Positions 11,786-22,383 of a DNA stretch of 64,000 nucleotides are shown one piece after another. The DNA is taken from contig OY757020.1 in NCBI GenBank assembly GCA_963580285.1, positions 103,109,497 through 103,173,496 of the forward strand, read 5' to 3'. The position numbers and the translations under genes are program-made. This stretch comes from Lucinisca nassula (lineage: Eukaryota > Mollusca > Bivalvia > Lucinida > Lucinidae). The notes beneath the pieces are model-generated. The model was not told where the DNA came from, did not search any database, and saw only the letters and a program-made list of their open reading frames with translations. How positions within the stretch are numbered: the stretch's first letter is position 1; each line of letters begins with the position of its first letter.

Positions 11786-12204
11786 TTCCCTCTAAGGTGT
11801 AAGAAGCCTCAACTTTATTAGATCTCTTCCTAGTTATCTGCATAATATTGCATTTAACTGGCTGAAATCTCATGCCCCATTTACGTGCCCAACATCCTAA
11901 TATTATCTATGTCAGCCTGAAGTTTCAATGAGTCATCTGTATCTCTAATTTCCCGGTAACAAACACAGTCATCTGCGAAGAGTCTTATTTCTGAGTCAAT
12001 GTCAGTGGAAATATCATTGATGTACAGGGAGAACAAAAGTGGACCAAGAACGGTCCCTTGCGGGACTCCAGACAAAACTGGAGCCCACTCCGAAGATTCA
12101 CCATTAACAACAACCCGCTGTTTTCTGTAGCAAAGAACGGAATCTATCTATTTGAGGGTCTTTCCCCCCAATTCCATAACCAAATAACTTAGACTTCTAT
12201 ACTC
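11786..12204 (-). pseudogene. CR1/L2-like reverse transcriptase, palm fragment
   Basis: Translates as 'VLCYRKQRVVVNG', then 'SGVPQGTVLGPLLFSLYIND' (motif B) and 'EIRLFADDCVCYREI' (motif C with both Asp intact), followed by 'WGMRFQPVKCNIMQITRKR'. The N-terminal palm and any endonuclease are missing (5' truncation at about 12204). Separated from the C-terminal part by a frameshift. Confidence 0.8.
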
Positions 12205-12315
12205 TCTTGAAGATTGAGTGGCGAGACAGGATTCCAGACACGGAAGTCCTGAACAGGACATGGCTGCAAAGTGTAAATACTCTTCTGAAACTAACACAGT
12301 TAAGATGGACAAGAT
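12205..12315 (+). pseudogene. RTE-type LINE remnant (downstream half)
   Basis: Resumes the frame broken at 11082: 'LKIEWRDRIPDTEVLNRTW', 'LLKLTQLRW'. This is the end block that normally follows 'YQRHAK..NHF' by about ten residues in RTE-like proteins. It decays into palindromic sequence after 12310. Confidence 0.75.
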
Positions 12316-12316
12316 A

Positions 12317-12395
12317 TTATGTTGTCCGCACAAGGTCTACATGTAGATTGTTCAAACAAGATAATATCTTGTGCGCACAACATATTAAAATAAAT
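12317..12395. repeat. Imperfect palindrome
   Basis: 'agatattatgttgtccgcac' pairs with 'gtgcgcacaacatatt' and 'aagataatatctt' across about 40 bases. Probably a degraded hairpin MITE. Confidence 0.4.
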
Positions 12396-12448
12396 TGCAT
12401 GTACTTTCCAGGGTTCCGTATTGTCTGATGAAAATTTATTTTATTTTT

Positions 12449-13009
12449 AACCAGGGTTTCCAACGGAAAATGATGTAAGTCGGTGAGCGGGCGTGTTACC
12501 GACGGAAAACTCTGGTTATTAAAATGATATACGTCGGCAGGCAGGCGGGCGGGCGTCAAATTTCGTTTCCGGCGCATAACTCCGCAACCGATTGAAATAT
12601 CTTAATGATACTTGGTAGGATTATATAACATGTCAGTGCGGAGTGTCGCGTGCAAGAATAACAACTCTTCTTGTCTTCGTTTCTGATCTATCTCCCCAGA
12701 TATATGTTTTTACTTTTTTTTTTGTTTCCAGAGCATCACTCGGCAATCTTTTGAAATATTTCAATAATGCTTGGTGGGATTACAGAACATGACATCGCGG
12801 AATGTCGCATGCAAGAATGACAACTTTGTTTGTCTTTATTTTCGGATTATCTCCCTTTATACATATTTTTCAACATTTCGTTTCCGGACCATAACTCCGC
12901 AACCGTTTGAAATATTTTGATGATACTTGGTAGGAGTGTCCCGTGCAAGAATAACAACTCTGCACTTGTAATGTTTCCTCGTTTCATCCAAATGTTGGAA
13001 AACCTGGTT
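12449..13009. mobile_element. TIR element with internal ~158-bp tandem repeats
   Basis: Ends 'aaccagggtttccaac' (12449) and 'gttggaaaacctggtt' (to 13009) are inverted with one mismatch. Inside are three units about 158 bp apart, marked 'cataactccgcaacc..ttgaaatat' and 'gatacttggtagga' at about 12575, 12732 and 12890. No ORF; non-autonomous. Confidence 0.6.
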
Positions 13010-13019
13010 TTCGTGGAAT

Positions 13020-13152
13020 TTTCACGTTTCTGATTCTTATTTGTTCCCTAAACATAGATTATCGGTGCTTGTAACGAGTACACACAACCTATGTATTGGC
13101 GCAGAAATAAAAAAAAAGAATAGAAAAAGTGTCTACCCTGTTAACCCCAGTT
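13020..13152 (+). mobile_element. Family H fragment
   Basis: Has 'aaacatagattatcggtgc', 'acgagtacacacaacctatg' and 'gttaaccccagtttt', the flanks of the family H hairpin. Most of the central hairpin is deleted. Confidence 0.5.
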
Positions 13153-14500
13153 TTTTAGCTCACCTGTCACGAAGTGACAATGTGAGCTTTTGTAATCACA
13201 TTTTGTCCGTCGTCCGTGCGTGCGTCCGTCCGTAAACAATTTCAAATAAGTATATCTCTAATACCCCACAGCCAATCATGATCAAATTTCATGAGAAGCA
13301 TCATCAGGTAGTGGGAAAGGATGCCTAAGGTTTTTGGGCTGAACAATCTTGGTAGAGGTCCACTAGATGAAGCTTCATACCAAATATCAAGGACCTGGGC
13401 CTTCAGATTGGAATTCTGGTTGCCATGGCAACATATAGCTCCCATAGACTTGCAATGGGAAAAAATCTTCTTTTCTGAAAGCACAGGGCCCAGAGCTTAG
13501 ATATTTAGCTTGTAGCAACGCCAATTGGTCATCTACATAAATCCTGCCAATCATGCCCCTGGGGTCCGAATTGGCTACACTCCGGGGGCCCCTTAGCTCC
13601 TATAGACTTATAATGGGAAAAAAAGCTTCAAACATCTTCTCTAAAACTATGAAGCACAGTGCTTAGATATTTAGTATGTAGCAACATAAAATACATAAAT
13701 CCTGCTAACCACCCATAAACTTACAACTGGAAAAACATAAAAAATCGTCTTCTCTGAAATCACAGGGTCCAGAGCTTTGCTATAAATATAACATGTAGCA
13801 ACGTCAAGTGGCCACCTACATAAATCCTGTCAGCCATGCCCCTGAGGTCAAAATTGGCCACGCCCATTGGCCCATAAGCTCTGAAACCATAAAGCCCAGA
13901 GCTTAGTATATAGCAACGTAAAGTGACCACCTACACAAATCCTGCCAATTATGCTATTGGGATCCAAATTGGCCACACCCCAGTGCTCTTCAGCTCCCAT
14001 AAACTTACAATTGCAAAAACTTCAGAGCTTAGATATTTAGTATGTAGCAACGGCAAGAGGCCACTTACATACATCCTGCCAATTATGCCCCTGGGATCCA
14101 AATTGGTCAGGGCTCCTCAGTTCCCATAAACTTACAATTGGAAAAACTTCAAAAATCTTCTCTGAAATCACAGGGCCCAGAGCTTTGATATATATATATA
14201 TAACATGTAACAACGCCAAGTGGTCACCTACATAAATCCTGTGAACCATGCCCCTGAGGTCAAAATTGGCCACGCCCATTGGCCCATTAGCTCCAATAGA
14301 CTTATAATGGAAAAAAAAAAACTTCTCTGACACCATAAGTCCCAGAGCTTAGGTATTTAGTATATAGCAACATGGAATGGTATCTTAAGAAATCCTGCCG
14401 ACCATGCCACTTGGACTAAAATTGGCCACGCCCATGGCCCATTACTATGATAGACTTAAAAAAGAAAAAAAAAGAAGAGGGCCAAGTGGTCCTGTAGCGC
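13153..14500 (-). repeat. Long-unit array, family G2, first orientation
   Basis: Opens with a family-G-like head ('tagctcacctgtcacgaag', 'tgtgagcttttgt', 'gtccgtccgt'). Then ~180-bp units marked 'cagagcttagatatttag', 'caacg..aagtgg', 'aaatcctgccaatcatgcc' and 'aaattggccac'. The reverse complement of these units makes up 14811-16400. Confidence 0.7.
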
Positions 14501-14539
14501 CCACCTGTGTACCCGAAAATCATTAGTGATGTTTAGAAT

Positions 14540-14800
14540 TCCCATCGGAGATTGAAGAAAAAGATTGGGCTACATAGTGCTTCCAGGCAGAGCTGGAACC
14601 GAACGCAGATGAGTACTCGTAAACAGCTTAGAGGTTCTAAGCCTGCCCAGGAAAAGTGGTGTCAGTTTCATTGTGCGGCAGAGCTTAAGATGTCATTTCA
14701 TCTCAATGTAGGGTAAAAGTCCCACAAATCTGGAAGCAACGTCTCCAAAATGACCTACACAGTGGTGACGGGGATGTTAAACCTCAAATCAATCAAAAAT
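14540..14800 (+). mobile_element. SINE family A
   Basis: Runs from 'cccatcggagattgaagaaa' to 'gttaaacctcaaatcaatc'. Missing part of the middle around 'aggaaaagtggtgtcag'. It sits at the turning point of the G2 array. Confidence 0.75.
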
Positions 14801-14810
14801 TGGGGCCCTG

Positions 14811-16400
14811 TGGTTTCAGAAAAGAAGAGGTTTGAAGTTAATCAATTATAACTATTGGAGTTAAGGAGCCCTGGGGCATGGCCAATTCGGACTACAGGGG
14901 CATGGTTTGCAGGACATATGTAGGAGACCACTTGACGTTGCTACATACTAAATATCTTTGCTCTGGGCCTTATGATTTCAAAGAAGAAGAATTTTTAAGG
15001 TTTTTTTTTTTTTTTTTTTCAGAATAAGTCTATAGGAGCAAATGAGCCCTGTGGCGTGGCGAATTTTGACCCAAAGGGCATGATTGGCATGATTATGTAG
15101 GTGACCATTTTATGTTGCTATGTACTAAATATCTAAGGTCTGTACTTCATGGTTTCAGAAAAGAAGATTTTCGAAGCTTATTTTCCATTATTCCATTATT
15201 AGTTTATTGGAGTTAAGGGGCCACAGGATTTGACCATTTTGGACCCTAGGGGCATTATTGTCAGGATTCATGTAGGCGACCACTCGATTTTTGAAGTTTT
15301 TTTCCATTAATAGGCACATGGGCGTGGCCAAGTTTGACCCCAGGAGCATGGTTTGCAGGATTTATGTAGGTGACCACTTGACGTTGCTACATGCTATATA
15401 TTTAAGCTCTGGGCCCTGTGGTTTCAGAGAAGAAAATTTCTTTTTAGTTTTTCCAGTTGTAAGTCTATGGTAGCTAATCAGCCCTGGGTGTGGCCGATTT
15501 GGATCCCAGGGGGATAATTGGCAGGATTTATGTCGGTGACCACCTGACGTTGCAACATACTAAATATCTATGCCCTGGGCCTTATGGTTTCAGAGAAGAA
15601 GATTTTTGCAGTTTTTTCCATTATAAGTCTATTGGAGCTGATGAGCTCGGGCGTGGCCAATTTTGACTCCAGGGACAGAGTTAGCAGGATTTATGTAGGT
15701 GAATATTTTATGTTGCTAGATACTAAATATCTAAGTTCTGTGCTTCACAGTTTCAGAGAAGAAGATTTTTGAAGCTTTTTCCATTATTGGTCTATGGAAG
15801 CTAAGGGACCCGGGGGCGTGGCCCATTTGTACCACAGGGGCATGATTGACAGGATTTATGAAGGTGACCACTTGCCGTTGCTACATACTAAATATCTAAG
15901 CCCTGGGCCCTGTGGTTTCAGAGAAGAAGATATTTGAAGCTTGTTTTCCATTATGAGTCTATGGGGGCTAAGGGGCCCCGGGGCGTGACCCATTTGGACC
16001 ACAGAGGCATGATTGGCAGGATTTATGTAGGTGACCACTTGCCATTGCTAAATGCTAAATATCTAAGCTCTTGGCCCTGTGCTTTCAGAAAAGAAGATTT
16101 TTGAAGCTTTTTCCATAATGAGTTTATGGGAGCTTAGGGGCCCCAGGGCGTGGCCCATTTGGACCCCAGGGGCATGGTTGGCAGGATTTATGTAGATGAC
16201 CATTTGCAGTTGCTATATACTAAATATCTAAGCTCTGGGCCCTGTGGTTTCAGAGAAGAGGATTTTTGAAGCGTTTTCCATTATGAGTCTATAGGAGCTA
16301 AGGGGCCCGGGGCGTGGCCCATTTGGACCCCAGAGGCATGACTGGCAGGGTTTATGTAGGAGACCACTTGTCATTGCTTCTTGCTAAATATCTAAGTTGT
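14811..16400 (+). repeat. Long-unit array, family G2, inverted orientation
   Basis: About nine ~160-180 bp units, each reading roughly 'ctaaatatctaagctctggg', 'tttcagagaagaagatttt', 'ttccattat.agtctat', 'ggggcgtggcccatttgga', 'ggcaggatttatgtagg'. They are the complement of the units in 13153-14500, giving a multi-kilobase imperfect inverted repeat. Confidence 0.75.
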
Positions 16401-16666
16401 GGGCCAAGCATGCCGAATTGGCCAAATCATGTGGCCCCTTTACTCATATAATGGAAAAATGCTTTAAAAATCTTCTTCTCTGAAACCATGAAGTACTGAC
16501 CTTCGATATTTAGTATATAGCAACATAAAACGGTCACCTACATCAATCCGGCCAACCACGCCCTTTGGGTCAAAATTGGCCACGCCCCAGGGCTCATTAG
16601 CTGCTATAGACTTACACTGGAAAAAAACTAAAAACATTTTCTTCGGCCAAGAGCTTAGATATTTAG
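16401..16666 (-). repeat. Family G2 units, back in first orientation
   Basis: Markers 'atcttcttctctgaaacca', 'gatatttagtatatagcaac', 'caaaattggccacgcccc' match the 13153-14500 orientation, so the array switches direction a second time near 16400. Confidence 0.6.
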
Positions 16667-16968
16667 TTTTTGTTTTGTTTGATTTGAGGTTTAACGTCCC
16701 CGTCAACACCGTAAAGGTCATTTTGGAGACGTTGCTTCCAATTTTGTGGGACTTTTACCCGACATTAAGATGAAATGACATCTCAAGCCCTGTCGCCCAT
16801 TGAAACTAATAGGGTTTATTAGCATGGAAGGTCCGCCTCGCACCGCAGTTCCTGGAAGACTTAGATCCTCTAAGCGGTTTACCAGTACGTGTGTGCGTGC
16901 CGGATTCAGCTCTGCGTGGAAGCATCATGCAGCCCATATATTTCTTCAAGCCCCTATGGGCGGGGGCT
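16667..16968 (-). mobile_element. SINE family A, antisense
   Basis: Full-length antisense copy from 'tttgatttgaggtttaacg' to 'cttcaagcccctatgggc'. It lies at the right edge of the G2 array. No clear TSD found. Confidence 0.8.
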
Positions 16969-17059
16969 TACATTCTTACAGTAACTCCAGATAAAAGATT
17001 ACGAAAATACGCCTAATCAAATGTATTGAATTTTTCATCATCAAAAAAAAAAAAAAAAA

Positions 17060-17255
17060 ATCTGATATTTTTCATATTTCTGCTCAAAACATAGATTGTG
17101 GGTACTCGTTAGAGGGCGGTTCTAACGAGTACCCACAATCTATGTTTCTGAGCTGAAATAAGAACAATAATGTATACCTCTGTAAACCCCAGTTATACAA
17201 TATAAAATGGAGTTAAGGGGGTCAAAATTATATTGGCATGTTTTCGTGATGAAAT
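17060..17255 (+). mobile_element. Hairpin MITE, family H
   Basis: Hairpin 17091-17146 ('aacatagattgtgggtactc' and its complement). Right flank 'gtaaaccccagttatac' and 'ttatattggcatgttttcg'. The inner 'gccgcctc' part of the loop is shortened. Confidence 0.65.
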
Positions 17256-17324
17256 ATTTAGAGAGGATTTAGGTACCCTTTTATTTATTGTCATGTAAAT
17301 GTTTGTTGTGTCTTGTCATTTGAA

Positions 17325-18215
17325 TCGCGTATAGGCAATGAAAAGGAACTGTGATTTATTCTGCAATAAATCACAGGGAAGAAGAGCATGACGTCAATAG
17401 CGCCGTTTAATGACGTCACGCGCAGATTATTTGACATTCTAACACAGCGCACCTATATAGGCAATGGAAAGTAACTGTGTTTTATTCTACAACAAATCAC
17501 GGCAATGAAGAGCATTAAAAACGTAGTAACGTCATTAAAAACTGCCAATTGATGACGTCACTTGTCGATTTCCTTGACGTTGGACGGTGTAAAGTCATTT
17601 TCTCGCATAGAAAACGTTAGAAAAGAATATAAATGCATGTGTTTCATATTTTAGCGGGATTTCTTCTAACCATGGCGAAAAGTTGTGAGATTTTGTATTG
17701 CCGATTTTCAGCCGGTTATAATGATCAGCTCTAACGGTGATTTGTTGAGTAATAAATCACAGTTTGTCGGTCAGTTGTAAGTAGACAAATCACGCGCGCT
17801 ACGTGCTCGTGATTTGATCAGCTTTACAACTGACCTCCAAACTGTGATTTATTACTCAACAAATCACAGTTAGAGCTGACCTATTTCTTAATTAGACACT
17901 GTAACGTCATTTTCTCGCAGTTAGAACTTTACAAACTGAATTAAACATGTTAGACTTTTGATACAGTCAATACTGATGACGGGATTTCTTCTAACAATGG
18001 CGAAAAGCTGGGAGAATTTGAAAGAACAACAATATTTAGTGTGCTAAAATCGAAATAGATCTAGTGTGTGAATTGCTGAGTAATAAATCGCGGTTTGTCG
18101 GTCAGTTGTGACTAGACAAATCACTCGCGCTGCGCGCTCATTATTTGATCTACTTTAGAACTGACATCTAAACTCGGCGATTCACTGCTAGAGCTGCTCT
18201 ACGTATTTCTTAAAC
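17325..18215. repeat. Family D modules with two long palindromes
   Basis: Two tandem modules about 320 bp long. Each has 'gtcattttctcgca', 'gggatttcttctaac.atgg', 'cgaaaagttgtgagat' and a near-perfect palindrome (17722-17880 and about 18045-18200). Palindrome arms are 'gtgatttgttgagtaataaa' / 'tttattactcaacaaatcac' and 'gtcagttgtaa' / 'ttacaactgac', around 'aaatcacgcgcgctacgtgc'. A third module is at 47857-48312. No coding capacity. Confidence 0.7.
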
Positions 18216-18305
18216 AGCAAAACTTTCCTTTTAAAGTTGGTTCCACTGGTCAGAAGATTTTAAATTGAGAGGAAAGCAAACAGGGCAACACAAACATTCT
18301 CTCCA

Positions 18306-18612
18306 TCCCCGCCCATCGGGGCTTGAAGAAATAGATGGGCTGCATGATGCTTCCATGTAGAGCTGAAACCGACCCGCACACGAGTACTGGTAATCCGCTC
18401 AAAGGATCTAAGCCTACCTAGGCAAAGCAGTGCGCGTCGGCCCGTCCATGCTTATTAACCATATTTTGGTTTCATTTGGCGGCAGGGCTTGAGATGTCAT
18501 TTCATCTCAGTGTCGGGTAAAAGTCCCACAAAATTGGAAGCAACGTCTCCAAGATGACCTTTACAGTGTTGACGGGGACGTTAAACCTCAAATCAAACAA
18601 ACAAACAAAAAC
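18306..18612 (+). mobile_element. SINE family A (full length)
   Basis: From 'ccccgcccatcggggcttga' to 'caaatcaaacaaacaaacaa'. Flanks 'cattctctcc' and 'gaattctgtcc' look like a decayed TSD. Confidence 0.85.
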
Positions 18613-18899
18613 AAGAATTCTGTCCCGTGGTAATATGGCGGATATAGTCCAACTGTTGGTTTTCATTTGCTCCAGCATTTCAGTTATGTCATGCTGTTTA
18701 TTTATCTCTGTATTCGTTTAATTTTTATGTTATCGGAGATGTTGCTGTGATGAGCTGGAATCCTTCATGCGGACTGAACAAATTATTTGTCTAAACTGCG
18801 ACATAACCAAGGATGAGGATTGTGGCCACTAAAGTCGATTGAAGCCGTCAGGTAAATAACTTTTTACTGACCGTTCCAAGGCGGTTCTACTGTCGTGGT

Positions 18900-19180
18900 C
18901 ATTACGCAAACCCGACTATACAAATACATTGCCACCTTTATCGCCGAAAAAAATGAAAATTTTAAGATGAAAAAATGTGATATTTTTCTTATTTCTGCAC
19001 AAAATAAAGATTGTGGGCACTTGTTAGAACCGCCTCGACGAGGCGGTTCTAACGAGTACCCACAATCTATATTTTAGAGCAGAAATAACAAAAATAAGGT
19101 ATACCCCCGGAAACCCCAGTTTTACTATATAAAAGTGGGGGTTGAAGGGGGTCAAATTATATAGGCGTGTTTTCGTGATG
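18900..19180 (+). mobile_element. Hairpin MITE, family H (full length)
   Basis: Imperfect TIRs 'cattacgcaaacccgactat' and the complement of 'ataggcgtgttttcgtgatg'. The central hairpin 'gttagaaccgcctcgacgag' + 'gcggttctaac' sits within 'agattgtgggcac' / 'gtacccacaatct'. Other blocks: 'tatcgccgaaaaaaatgaaa', 'gtgatatttttcttattt', 'gaaaccccagttttacta'. Confidence 0.75.
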
Positions 19181-19332
19181 TTTTCGTCTTTTCTTGGATA
19201 GCATTTTGTGGGAATGTATCTGTCCTTTTCGCTTTTTATCGGTGACTATGTTAGTTTATTTTCGTGTTTGTCTTGGTAAGGTGTGAGGTAATATCATTGC
19301 CTTCACTTCTATTCTGATCACTCAGTTACAGT

Positions 19333-19598
19333 GTGTGTGTGTGTGAATTCGGGTTTAACGTCGCTTTCAACAATTTTTCAGTCATATCACGACGGTGTCT
19401 GGTTGCGACAGGGAGCTCAATGCTCACGTTTATAGTGCTGCCTCACTGAAGTATCATGTCCCAGAAACATTACATGATACCACACCCAGTCACATTATCC
19501 TGACACTGGATCGACCAGTCCTAGCTCTACCCCGTAAATCTGAGTGCCAAGCGAGGAGCAGCTAGTACCATTTTAACGACTTTGGTATGTCGCGGCCC
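19333..19598 (-). mobile_element. tRNA-related SINE, family F2, 5'-truncated
   Basis: Inserted between perfect 12-bp TSDs 'ctcagttacagt' (19321-19332 and 19599-19610). In element orientation it lacks the tRNA head and starts at 'ggccgcgacatacc', keeps the whole body ('ggactggtcgatccagtg', 'tgagcattgagctccctg') and ends 'gacgttaaacccgaattc' plus a (CA)n tail. Confidence 0.85.
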
Positions 19599-19739
19599 CT
19601 CAGTTACAGTCGTAGAGCGGACTAATATTCCAAGTGTAATTTCGAGTTTCTTCTTTACGTTAACGGACTCGTGTGCAAGGATGGCATACGTATTTCTTAT
19701 CTTTAGAACAAGCAGTGTTCAGATGAACTCTTTTGATAT

Positions 19740-19870
19740 TTTTAACATTTCTAGTCCAAAGATAGATTATTGGAACCCGTTAGAACCATCTCGATGAGAC
19801 GGTTCTATCGAGTATCCACGATCTATGTTTTTGAGTAAAAAAGGGAAAATAATATTTACCCCTGTAACCC
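19740..19870 (+). mobile_element. Family H hairpin, partial
   Basis: 'agatagattattggaaccc' and 'gttagaaccatctcgatgag' with complement arms, then 'ctatgtttttgag' and 'gtaacccctagttttat'. Diverged copy. Followed by an AT dinucleotide tract (about 19878-19902). Confidence 0.5.
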
Positions 19871-19902
19871 CTAGTTTTATATATATATAATATATATAAA
19901 AT

Positions 19903-20402
19903 ATATAATACTGCAAAGAAATTTTGATTGGACAGCGGAAGGGCAATTATTTCCCATATGCCCCGTTCCAACTGAGTATCGTGATCAACGGGACGCGTTA
20001 ATATTGTAACAGTGTACGAAAGCTTTTGTTCAGTGGGGTGGTAAGGTAGGGCTGGGGGGAGTGGGGGGGGGCATGGAATCACATCCCCCGGCAAGGGAAA
20101 ATATCGCTCTCAGGCGGGGACTGTGATCCTATACCCCGCCCCCGCCCAAGAATCAAAATAACTAATGATGTCACACTGTCGGAAACCCTTAAGGTTACTG
20201 TACGATGCTGCGCACACCTGACTGTTAGAGTGTTTATATTAATTTGAATGGATTATTATATCGGAAAATTGGCTTTTGCGGGGGCTGGGGGGCGCAAATC
20301 AATGAATTTGGGATCGAAAAACCGATGACGCGGAGCTGAAAACGAAAGTGACGACCTTTAAACCCATGAATAACAATTTTAAAGACTAATGTAGGGTCTC
20401 TG
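19903..20402. other. No recognised feature
   Basis: Includes a G-rich tract ('gggggagtgggggggggc', about 20055-20075) and unassigned sequence. No gene seen. Confidence 0.4.
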
Positions 20403-20665
20403 TCATCGGGGCTTTGAGAAATAGATTGTGCTACATTGTGTTTCCAAGCAGAACTGAAACCGACCAAACAAGGGTACTGTTAAACCGCTTAGAGGATCTA
20501 AGCCTATCCAGGCAAAGTGGTGCGAGTGAGACCGGCCATCCATTTGGTTGAATTGGGCGACAGGGCTTGAGATGTCATTTCATCTCAATGTCGGGAATAT
20601 GGTCCCACAATATTGGAAGCAACGTCTCCAAAATGACATAAATGGTCTCGACTGGGACGTTAAAA
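20403..20665 (+). mobile_element. SINE family A
   Basis: 'catcggggctttgagaaata' to 'gactgggacgttaaa'. Diverged. Immediately followed by a second, head-less partial copy. Confidence 0.7.
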
Positions 20666-20671
20666 AACAAA

Positions 20672-20830
20672 CAGACCGTTCATGCATATAAACCCTGTTG
20701 GTTTCATTGGGCCGCAGGGTTTGAGATGCCATTTCATCTCATTGTCGGGTACAAATACAACAAAATTGGAAGCAACGTCGCCAAAATGACATTATGTGTG
20801 TGTTGAGAGCGACGATAAACCTTAAATAAA
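20672..20830 (+). mobile_element. SINE family A, 5'-truncated
   Basis: Starts at 'gaccgttcatgcatataaac' and ends 'gcgacgataaaccttaaata'. Tandem with the preceding copy. Confidence 0.65.
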
Positions 20831-21166
20831 AAATTCGTCAAGAGATTTGTCTATATGCCTTTGAGCCAACTAGTACACGCTATTTCACACCAGTATACAC
20901 CCATTCGAGCCTGTGCATAAGCGCAGTCTAACCAGAGCTTCCCACGTTTCTAACTTTAACGTAGCCCTACTGGTTAGCTGTGCACGAGCATTTGAAACAA
21001 CAAATCAAAGCACTGAGAGTACTGGTGGGCGATTGTCTCTGGGTGTAGTTAGGAAAATGGGCCTGAGCGTGGACTGTTCCTTAAACTCCTTTACTGAAAG
21101 CAAACCGTGTAGACCATGATAAGACGCTGCGTTTTTCGGCGCCTGACCCTTGAATTCCTATACTCT

Positions 21167-21236
21167 AAGCAAACAGTGAAGACCCTGATCAGACGCCGCG
21201 TTCTGCGGCGTCTGATCTGGGTCTACACTGTTTGCC
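21167..21236. repeat. Palindrome, family P
   Basis: 'gcaaacagtgaagaccctga' + 'tcagacgccgcgttctgcgg' + 'cgtctgatctgggtctacac' folds into a strong hairpin (CGCCGC/GCGGCG stem). A half copy at about 21105-21140 precedes it. Confidence 0.65.
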
Positions 21237-21288
21237 TAGCCGGCCAACCCAAGATTCCAGCCCAGATTTTACAGTTAACCTTTTACGT

Positions 21289-21623
21289 GTGTGTGTGTGT
21301 GAATTCGGGTTTAACGTCGCTTTGAACAATTTTTCAGTCATATCACGACGGTGTCTGGTTGCGACAGGGAGCTCAATGTTCACTTTTATAGTGCTGCCTC
21401 ACTGAAGTATCATGTCCCAGACACATTATATGATACCACACCCAGTCACATTATCCTGACACTGGGTCGAGCAGTCCTAGCTCTACCCCGTAAATCTGAG
21501 TGCCAAGTGAGGAGCAGCTAGTACCATTGTTAACGACTTAGGTATGTCGCGGCCCGGGATGGAAACCGTGACCTCCCGTTCCCCGGAGCGGACACTCTAC
21601 CAACTGAGCTATCGGGGCCGGTA
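21289..21623 (-). mobile_element. tRNA-derived SINE, family F2 (full length)
   Basis: Perfect 12-bp TSD 'aaccttttacgt' (21277-21288, 21624-21635). In element orientation it begins with a tRNA-like head ('ggccccgatagctcagttgg' with A box, and a B-box region at 21551-21574, here 'cacggtttccatcccgg'). Then come a ~200-bp body, the 3' end 'gacgttaaacccgaattc', and a (CA)n tail. Confidence 0.9.
21549..21622 (-). pseudogene. tRNA-like head of SINE F2
   Basis: About 74 bp folding as a tRNA: acceptor 'ggccccga', D-arm 'agctcagttggtagag', anticodon arm 'gtccgctccggggaacggg', T-arm with a degenerate B box. It is part of the SINE, not a stand-alone tRNA gene, because TSDs lie outside the whole element and the same head recurs at 62759-62832. 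Confidence 0.7.
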
Positions 21624-21825
21624 AACCTTTTACGTAAACACGCTGACCTCACGGCGATTAAATTCTATAAATAATCGCGTGGATTCCTCCAAATCAGCAT
21701 TAGTCACGTGGACTCCAGCACTAATAGAGGTTTTGTCCTTTATACATTTGGGTCGATTGTTTATCGGACGACAGTTCATTACATCAGTATTTTCTAACTG
21801 CAAATGTATGCGTATGCAACTTTTT

Positions 21826-21965
21826 TTTTCCTTTTTTTTTAATTTTGGTTTTCGTTTTACGGCCCTTCAGAATTATTTTGACTAATTTAAGCCGATCGTT
21901 TATCAGAAGGCGACTAAAACCGGAGTACCCGGAGAAAATGCGTCGTAGAAACCTATGTATCTGTT
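21826..21965 (-). mobile_element. SINE family F1 fragment, antisense
   Basis: 'tttcgttttacggcccttca', 'tttaagccgatcgtttatca', 'ccggagtacccggagaaa' match the 3' part of F1 (compare 32371-32608). T-rich on the left (antisense A tail). The tRNA head is absent. Confidence 0.65.
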
Positions 21966-22077
21966 ATGCTACTCGGTTATGCCAAGCAGGCAGTGCTGGA
22001 AAAAATAAATATGTGCCGACTGACGACTAAATGACACTTAGCACTATCCGATTAATTTTCTTTGAACGTGGCTCAGT

Positions 22078-22370
22078 TGGTTGGTTGATTTGAGGTTTAA
22101 CGTCCCCGTCAACACTATAAAGGTCATTTTGGAGACGTTGCTTCCAATTTTGTGGGACTTTTACCCGACACTGAGATGAAATGACATCTCAAGCCCTGTC
22201 GCCCATTGAAACCAGTAGGGTTTATTAGCATGGAGCCTCGCACCGCGGTTCCTGGACAGGCTTAGATCCTCTAAGCGGTTTACCAGTACAAATGTGCGGG
22301 CCGGATTCAGCTCTGCGTGGATTATCATGCAGCCCATATATTTCTTCAAGCCCCTATGGGCGGGGGCCAG
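22078..22370 (-). mobile_element. SINE family A, antisense (full length)
   Basis: Perfect 14-bp TSD 'gaacgtggctcagt' (22064-22077, 22371-22384). Antisense landmarks 'gaggtttaacgtccccgtca', 'ggtttaccagtac', 'caagcccctatgggcggggg'. Confidence 0.9.
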
Positions 22371-22383
22371 GAACGTGGCTCAG

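Larger units (their letters stand above)
11083..12204 (-). mobile_element. 5'-truncated CR1/L2-like LINE inserted in the RTE LINE
   Basis: The antisense element reads, from 12204 down, 'VVVNGESSEWAP', 'SGVPQGTVLGPLLF', 'LFADDC', 'MQITRKR', 'YTLEG', then the thumb and C-terminal region. Its 3' end at about 11083-11105 is a short repeat of 'gattctga', as in CR1-like 3' tails. It separates two parts of one RTE-type reading frame, so it inserted later. A possible short TSD 'cttgaa' flanks it, but I do not rely on it. A second copy of its 3' end lies within 61694-61785. Confidence 0.8.

Noticed and set aside
15291..16038. Short ORFs in the G2 array
   Set aside because: They recur only because the array repeats. 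Stops and frameshifts differ from unit to unit.
21116..21325. Small protein at 21116-21325
   Set aside because: Encoded by the P palindrome and the edge of SINE F2.
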